Assembly (NCBI GenBank): GCA_045614505.1
Contig: JAZLDA010000043.1
Span: 1 to 19,574 of the forward strand
Source of the DNA: SIG607 sp045614505
GTDB lineage: Bacteria; Bacillota; Clostridia; Oscillospirales; Acutalibacteraceae
Reading direction: 5' to 3'
Length of the DNA: 19,574 nt
The position numbers and the translations under genes are program-made. The notes beneath the pieces were generated by a model. It ran no database searches and was not told the origin of the DNA. It saw only the letters and a program-made list of their open reading frames with translations. Within the stretch, counting starts at the first letter, position 1. Every line of letters begins with the position of its first letter. Positions 15,234-19,574 of this stretch are shown here, piece by piece.

Positions 15234-16145
15234 ATGAGTAAAATTGTAGGAATCGGCGCCTGCGTAATGGATACTCTCATTACCGTGCCCAACTACCCTA
15301 AAGAAGATACAAAGCTTAGAGCAACTTCTTCAAAAATTGCCGGAGGCGGTCCCACCGCCACCGGTATAGTTGCCGCTTCGAAGCTCGGCGAGGACGCAGG
15401 TTATATCGGCGTTCTGTCAAGTGATAACGGCGGCAGATTCCTTAAAGAGGATTTTGAGAAATACGGAGTTGCCACCGATAATATCGACATTATCGACGGC
15501 TACCGTTCCTTTACCTCTACTATATGGTTGGCAAGCGATACTGCTTCCCGCACCTGTGTTTTTGATAAAGGAAATCTTCCGCCTTTAAGTCTTGATGAAA
15601 AGAAAAAATCTGCTATAATAGAAGCAGAATTGCTTATGATAGACGGCAATGAAATGGATGCGGCAGAGGATGCTTGCAAAATTGCACGTGAAAACGGCAC
15701 TACTGTTCTTTATGACTGCGGAGGACTTTACGAGGGTGTTGAGCGTCTTTTAAAGCTCACTGACATTATGATTCCCTCTGAGGAATTTGCTCTCGGTCAC
15801 ACAAAGTGTGAAGATGTAAAAGCTGCCGCAAAGACCCTTTTTGATACCTACTCCCCAAAAGTGGTAGTTATAACAAGAGGAAAAATCGGCGGTCTGCTTT
15901 ATGACGGCAAGGAGTTTTTTGAATATCCTGCTTTCCTTGTTGAGGCTGTTGACAGTAACGGAAGCGGAGACGTTTTCCACGGCGCTTATGCCGCCGCGCT
16001 TTGCAAGGGATTTGACTATAAAAAAGCATGTATTTTCTCCAGTGCTGTTTCTGCCATTAAGTGCACAGGATATGGCGCAAGAGAAAGCGTGCCGGACTAT
16101 GAGACCGTTAAATCTTTCCTGAAGGAGAAAAATTATGAACTTTAA
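15234..16145 (+). CDS. PfkB family carbohydrate kinase
   Basis: The 303-residue ribokinase-fold enzyme phosphorylates a sugar or ketose with ATP. The N-terminal signature region includes GIGACVMDTLITVPNYP and KIAGGGPTATGIVAASKLG. The C-terminal signature is DSNGSGDVFHGAYAAAL, with catalytic base D246. The usual GAGD is GSGD here, a mild change that should leave the anion hole intact. GDVFHGA recalls the ketohexokinase/sulfofructokinase branch more than IolC, but I cannot place it firmly. ATG 15234 follows GTGGAGA by about 9 bases and is preferred over GTG 15219. Its last 11 bases overlap the iolB-like gene, so the two are coupled. In this operon it probably acts between the IolB-type isomerase and the aldolase. 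Confidence 0.88.
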   Translation: MSKIVGIGACVMDTLITVPNYPKEDTKLRATSSKIAGGGPTATGIVAASKLGEDAGYIGVLSSDNGGRFLKEDFEKYGVATDNIDIIDGYRSFTSTIWLASDTASRTCVFDKGNLPPLSLDEKKKSAIIEAELLMIDGNEMDAAEDACKIARENGTTVLYDCGGLYEGVERLLKLTDIMIPSEEFALGHTKCEDVKAAAKTLFDTYSPKVVVITRGKIGGLLYDGKEFFEYPAFLVEAVDSNGSGDVFHGAYAAALCKGFDYKKACIFSSAVSAIKCTGYGARESVPDYETVKSFLKEKNYEL

Positions 16146-16926
16146 GAAAACCTACAAGCCTGCTTTAGGCTATACTCCTCTTTGCAAAATAGGTGAGTGC
16201 AGTCTTAAAAAGCTTGAGTTCGGTATTATTGAGCTGGATGCAGGTCAGACTTTAAACTTCAATACCGAAGACAAAGAAACTGCTTTTATTATGCTCAAGG
16301 GTCACTGTGACGTTAAGGCAGGAGACAATGAGTGGAATAATATCGGTAACAGAATGAATGTTTTCGAAAACCGTAAGGCAGAAAGCTTTTATATGGGAAG
16401 AGAGCAGGAACTCACCATTACTGCACTTGATCATATTAAGATTGCCGTTTGCGCAACCCCTGTTAAGGAAAAGACCGAGCCTCAGGTGCTGAGAGAAGAC
16501 CACGTTGTATTAAAGCTTCTCGGAGAACAGCCGTATCAGCGAGAAACCAGCTTTATTATTGACGGCAATTCCAATGCAAAGGTGCTCACTATCGGTGAAG
16601 CCTATGTAACAGAGGGCAACTGGGCAGGTTTCCCGCCCCATAAGCACGACGAGGATAATATGCCTACCGAGTGTATTGCCGAAGAAATTTACTATTTCCT
16701 CTTTGACCCTGAGCAGGGCTTCGGTGTGCAGTGTCTTTACACCTCTGATGGCTCTATTGATGAAGCTTACAGAGTAAAAAACGATGAGCTTGTAGAATTC
16801 CCCTACGGCTATCATACCACCGTTGCTACCCCCGGCTATCAGACATATTTCTTATGGCTTATGGCAGGTGATTATCAGGGCTTTAACAGAAGCAACGACC
16901 CTGAACACGATTGGATAGGCAAATAG
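16135..16926 (+). CDS. iolB: 5-deoxy-glucuronate isomerase family protein (IolB-like)
   Basis: The 263-residue double-cupin protein matches IolB, which turns 5-deoxy-D-glucuronate into 2-deoxy-5-keto-D-gluconate during inositol breakdown. The C-terminal cupin has PPHKHDEDNMPTE (H169, H171), AEEIYYFLFDPEQGFG (E183, E184) and EFPYGYHTTVATPGYQTYFLWLMAGD, all characteristic. In the inositol route the next steps are a PfkB kinase (IolC) and a class II aldolase (IolJ), and genes of both classes lie just upstream. However IolD, IolE and IolG, needed to make the substrate from inositol, are not in this window, so the symbol reflects homology rather than a proven inositol role. AAGGAG lies 7-8 bases before the start, inside the kinase gene. 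Confidence 0.88.
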   Translation: MNFKKTYKPALGYTPLCKIGECSLKKLEFGIIELDAGQTLNFNTEDKETAFIMLKGHCDVKAGDNEWNNIGNRMNVFENRKAESFYMGREQELTITALDHIKIAVCATPVKEKTEPQVLREDHVVLKLLGEQPYQRETSFIIDGNSNAKVLTIGEAYVTEGNWAGFPPHKHDEDNMPTECIAEEIYYFLFDPEQGFGVQCLYTSDGSIDEAYRVKNDELVEFPYGYHTTVATPGYQTYFLWLMAGDYQGFNRSNDPEHDWIGK

Positions 16927-16937
16927 TTTAAAATCTT

Positions 16938-16969
16938 AAAAGCCGTCACCAAAGGGTGTACGGCTTTTT
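16938..16969 (+). terminator. Internal terminator or attenuator between iolB and the mutarotase gene
   Basis: AAAAGCCGT pairs with ACGGCTTTT, then after a one-base bulge CACC pairs with GGTG around an AAAG loop, giving a 13-bp bulged stem ending in TTTTT. The T run is short, so readthrough to the mutarotase, FGGY kinase and ETF genes is likely. It may lower their expression relative to the upstream half of the operon. Confidence 0.6.
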
Positions 16970-16988
16970 GGCATTGAGAGGTAATTTA

Positions 16989-17843
16989 ATGGTAACTTTA
17001 AATAACGGAATACTGAGCGTTTTGATTGATGAAATGGGAGCTCAGATAAGAAGTGTTAAAAAGAATGAAAAAGAATATATGTGGCAGGCTGACCCTCAAA
17101 TCTGGAAGGCAACTGCACCCCTTATGTTCCCTATTTGCGGCGGACTTAAGGAGGACAAATTTATTTATGAAGGAAAAGAATACATTCTGCCTAAACACGG
17201 CTTCGGCAGAAATATGCTTTTTAACGTTGAAAAGGCGGACGATACTTCTGCTGTTTTCTGCCTTAAAGCAAATGAGGAAAGCAGAAAAATGTATCCCTTT
17301 GAGTTTGAACTTCGCCTTATCTATAATATTTCCGGCGATGCTCTTACTCTGAGCTATGAGGTTAAAAATGCGGGCGATAATACAATGTATTTCTCCATTG
17401 GCTCACACGAAGCCTACTACACCCCTGAGGGAATTGAGGATTATGATATTATCTTCCCCGAGAAGGAGACATTAAACAGCGTTATGGTTGACGGAACTCT
17501 CCTTCAGGACCATACTCTGCCTATTATAAAGGACAGCAATGTTTTGCCCCTTTATGATAAATACTTTATTGTAGATGCCCTTATTTTTAAAACTCTTAAA
17601 TCGAGAAGTGCAACTCTTCGCAATCGCAAGACCGGAAAGTGTGTCAGAGTGGATTTCCCTGATGCACCGTATCTTGTTCTGTGGCATCCCCACGGCGCTC
17701 CCTTTATCTGCATTGAGCCCTGGAGCGGAATTCCCGATGATCACCACAGTACATATAATCTCAGTGTAAAAGAGGGTATAACTACTCTGAGTTCGGGCGA
17801 AGTATACACTGCAACCCATACCATTACATACATAGGTGAATAG
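16989..17843 (+). CDS. Aldose 1-epimerase (mutarotase), LacX type
   Basis: The 284-residue protein belongs to the galactose-mutarotase-like fold, LacX branch, and would interconvert alpha and beta anomers of the pathway's sugar. Typical pieces are EYMWQADPQIWKATAPLMFP, LPKHGFGRN (conserved His), SIGSHEAYYTP (second catalytic His) and FICIEPWSGIPD (catalytic Glu). ATG 16989 has GAGAGGT 7 bases upstream; an in-frame start at 16956 lies inside the terminator hairpin and is rejected. Its presence implies that a hemiacetal-forming sugar enters the pathway, which fits the isomerase at the operon head. The kinase gene that follows starts one base after its stop. Confidence 0.88.
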   Translation: MVTLNNGILSVLIDEMGAQIRSVKKNEKEYMWQADPQIWKATAPLMFPICGGLKEDKFIYEGKEYILPKHGFGRNMLFNVEKADDTSAVFCLKANEESRKMYPFEFELRLIYNISGDALTLSYEVKNAGDNTMYFSIGSHEAYYTPEGIEDYDIIFPEKETLNSVMVDGTLLQDHTLPIIKDSNVLPLYDKYFIVDALIFKTLKSRSATLRNRKTGKCVRVDFPDAPYLVLWHPHGAPFICIEPWSGIPDDHHSTYNLSVKEGITTLSSGEVYTATHTITYIGE

Positions 17844-17844
17844 A

Positions 17845-19320
17845 ATGAAATATTTATTAGGTATAGATTTCGGCGGCGGCTCTTCAAAGGCAACCCTTAT
17901 TGATACTGAGGGAATGATAGTTGCTGAAAGCACCACAGAATATCCTACATACTATCCGGTGCTGGGCGCCTGCGAGCAGTCTCCGGAGGACTGGAGCAAG
18001 GCTTTGTCTGAAAATATTGCACAGCTACTTTTAAAGAGCAAAATCGACAGCGGCGATATACTCGCTCTGTCCATTGACTCTGCCACCCACACCGCGGTGC
18101 TTTGTGATAAGGAATATAAGCCTTTACGCAATGCCATTCACTGGACCGATACGCGTTCCCGTAAGCAGGCTAAGTACTTAAAGGATAATTACGGAGATTT
18201 TATCTTTTCTAAGAGCTTTCACAAGCCCGATACTATATGGACTATGCCCGAAATACTTTGGGTAAAGGAAAACGAGCCTGAAGTTTTCTCTAAAATCGGC
18301 TCTGTTTTCTTCGAGAAGGACTATATCCGTTTCGCTCTCACCGGTGTTTACTGCACCGATTATATTGACGCGCAGGGAAGTATGCTTTTTGACTGCAATG
18401 ATATGTGCTGGTCAAAAGAGCTTTGTGACCTGATAGGTCTTGACGTAAATATTCTTCCCCCCGTTAAAGCTCCTACGGATGTTATAGGCAGTGTCACAAA
18501 AGAGGCTGCTGCTTTAACAAAACTCAAAGAGGGAACACCTGTTATTTGCGGCACCACCGATACCGTTATGGAGGTCTTTGCCTCCGGTGCGGTAAACAAG
18601 GGGGACGTTACGGTAAAGCTTGCTACAGCAGGCAGAGTTTGTGTAATCACTGATAAGCCTTTCCCTCATCAGCATCTTGTGAACTATTCTCACATTACAG
18701 GCGGACTCTGGTATCCCGGCACTGCTACAAAGGCGGCGGCTTCTTCCTACCGTTGGTACAGAGACACCTTTGGCGGCAGCTACAGCGAACTGAATGTAGG
18801 CGCAGAGCGAGTGCCTATCGGCTGTGACGGACTGATTTACCACCCCTATATTAACGGTGAGCTGACTCCCTACGCTGACCCGCTTCTTTGCGGCAGCTTT
18901 ACCGGAATAAGAGCTACCCATACGAAGGGACATTTTACAAGAAGTGTTTTAGAGGGTGTTGCACTGTCTCTCCTTCATTCCAAAAAGACCTTGGATGAAA
19001 TAGGTATCCCCGTAGGCAAAAAAGGAACCATTATCGGAGGCGGCGCAAAGGGTGAGCTTTGGCGTCAGATAACTGCTGACTGTCTTAATATGGAGCTTAC
19101 ATTAACTGAGAGCAGTGATTCTTCACTGGGCTCTGCTATGCTTTCAGGTGTGGCAATGGGAGTTTTTGCTTCTGCAGAAGAGGCTGTTAAAAAGTGTATC
19201 AAGCCTGTGAGTGTAACCAAACCCAACCCCGAAAATAATGCCAAATATGAAAAACTGTTCAGTGAGTATGTTGCCATTCACGATGCGCTTGCTCCTATAT
19301 ATGATAAGAGAGAAATATGA
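17845..19320 (+). CDS. FGGY family carbohydrate kinase (xylulokinase-like)
   Basis: The 491-residue kinase opens with LLGIDFGGGSSKATLID, the ATP-phosphate loop of the FGGY/actin fold. It has GTTDTVMEVFASGAVNKGD, where the Asp should be the catalytic base, and the C-terminal IIGGGAKGELWRQITADCL signature. It resembles XylB-type enzymes of Firmicutes, but the group also phosphorylates other ketoses and polyols, so the substrate is open. ATG 17845 has AGGTGA 5 bases upstream within the mutarotase stop region; GTG 17836 is less likely. It shares a 4-base ATGA overlap with the ETF beta gene. A second sugar kinase of another superfamily (PfkB) is in the same operon, which suggests two phosphorylation steps or two converging substrates. 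Confidence 0.9.
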   Translation: MKYLLGIDFGGGSSKATLIDTEGMIVAESTTEYPTYYPVLGACEQSPEDWSKALSENIAQLLLKSKIDSGDILALSIDSATHTAVLCDKEYKPLRNAIHWTDTRSRKQAKYLKDNYGDFIFSKSFHKPDTIWTMPEILWVKENEPEVFSKIGSVFFEKDYIRFALTGVYCTDYIDAQGSMLFDCNDMCWSKELCDLIGLDVNILPPVKAPTDVIGSVTKEAAALTKLKEGTPVICGTTDTVMEVFASGAVNKGDVTVKLATAGRVCVITDKPFPHQHLVNYSHITGGLWYPGTATKAAASSYRWYRDTFGGSYSELNVGAERVPIGCDGLIYHPYINGELTPYADPLLCGSFTGIRATHTKGHFTRSVLEGVALSLLHSKKTLDEIGIPVGKKGTIIGGGAKGELWRQITADCLNMELTLTESSDSSLGSAMLSGVAMGVFASAEEAVKKCIKPVSVTKPNPENNAKYEKLFSEYVAIHDALAPIYDKREI

Positions 19321-19574
19321 AGATTTTAGTATGTGTTAAACAGTCAGCAGGGGGAGAACTAAATCCTTTCGATGCCTCTGCTTATGAAGCAGCGTTGAGA
19401 ATAAAAGGTGCAGAGGACGAGGTTTGTTTGCTCAGTATGGCTCCTAAAAAGAGCGAAGAAATGCTGTTGTCTCTCACCAGACTGGGCGCAACAAAGGCAT
19501 ATCTTTTGAATGATAAGGCATTTGCAGGGGCAGATACTCTTGCTACTGCTTATACTTTGTCATTAGCGGTTAAA
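19317..19574 (+). CDS. etfB: Electron transfer flavoprotein beta subunit (N-terminal 86 residues, runs off the window)
   Basis: From ATG 19317 the frame stays open to the window end and reads MKILVCVKQSAGGELNPFDA, then AYEAALRIKG, LLSMAPKKSEEMLLSLTRLGATKAYLLND and AFAGADTLATAYTLSLA. These are the standard landmarks of EtfB, including the NPFD and GADTLATAY segments. ETF is a cytoplasmic heterodimer that takes electrons from flavin dehydrogenases and in anaerobes may bifurcate or confurcate with NAD and ferredoxin. The 4-base overlap with the FGGY kinase gene ties it to the sugar operon. etfA is expected just beyond the edge. Whether it is a bifurcating type cannot be judged from this fragment. 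Confidence 0.9.
   Translation, partial: MKILVCVKQSAGGELNPFDASAYEAALRIKGAEDEVCLLSMAPKKSEEMLLSLTRLGATKAYLLNDKAFAGADTLATAYTLSLAVK

Noticed and set aside
10397..19574. Assignment of the operon as sulfoquinovose (sulfo-EMP-like) or L-fucose catabolism
   Set aside because: Isomerase, kinase, aldolase and mutarotase would fit, but no sulfolactaldehyde reductase, sulfoquinovosidase or FucA-type aldolase is seen, and neither route explains IolB, the FAD/Fe-S pair and ETF. Kept only as a substrate to test.

Overview
The window looks like a piece of a chromosome from an anaerobic Firmicute of the class Clostridia, probably a gut Oscillospirales-type bacterium. The reasons are moderate G+C, strong GGAGG-type ribosome-binding sites, an nrdR/gltX/glnS gene order, LacX-type mutarotase and clostridial-type flavin/ETF genes. 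The genus cannot be fixed from the sequence alone. No tRNA, rRNA, CRISPR array or phage gene was seen. No gap between genes exceeds about 215 bases.

Region 1 (1-149): the end of an IS3-family (IS150-like) insertion sequence. It holds the first 19 codons of its orfA on the minus strand. A 13-bp hairpin swallows the orfA ribosome-binding site.

Region 2 (164-5762, minus strand): a housekeeping operon nrdR-gltX-glnS-nif3-AEC transporter, with gaps of 10-16 bases and one 4-base overlap. Its promoter is an extended -10 promoter whose spacer is a near-perfect NrdR box. The operon therefore probably represses itself through NrdR, and the two aminoacyl-tRNA synthetases come under the same control.

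Region 3 (5778-9338, plus strand): a divergent operon made of a cytoplasmic cyclophilin, the dTDP-glucose pyrophosphorylase RmlA and two family-2 glycosyltransferases. It ends in a strong bidirectional terminator.

Region 4 (9344-19574): the most interesting part. A MurR/RpiR-type phosphosugar-sensing repressor is divergent from at least nine tightly packed plus-strand genes: an L-fucose/L-arabinose isomerase-family protein, an AGPS/GlcD-like FAD dehydrogenase, a two-cluster Fe-S protein, a class II DHAP-type aldolase, a PfkB kinase, an IolB-type 5-deoxyglucuronate isomerase, a LacX-type mutarotase, an FGGY (xylulokinase-like) kinase and the start of an ETF beta subunit. Read together they suggest an oxidative sugar, deoxysugar or cyclitol catabolic pathway. 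A flavin dehydrogenase would pass electrons through an Fe-S subunit to ETF, while isomerase, kinase and aldolase steps yield DHAP plus an aldehyde. I do not recognise this gene set as a described pathway and the substrate is unknown. No transporter, IolD, IolE or IolG homologue is in the window. The operon continues past the right edge, where etfA is expected.
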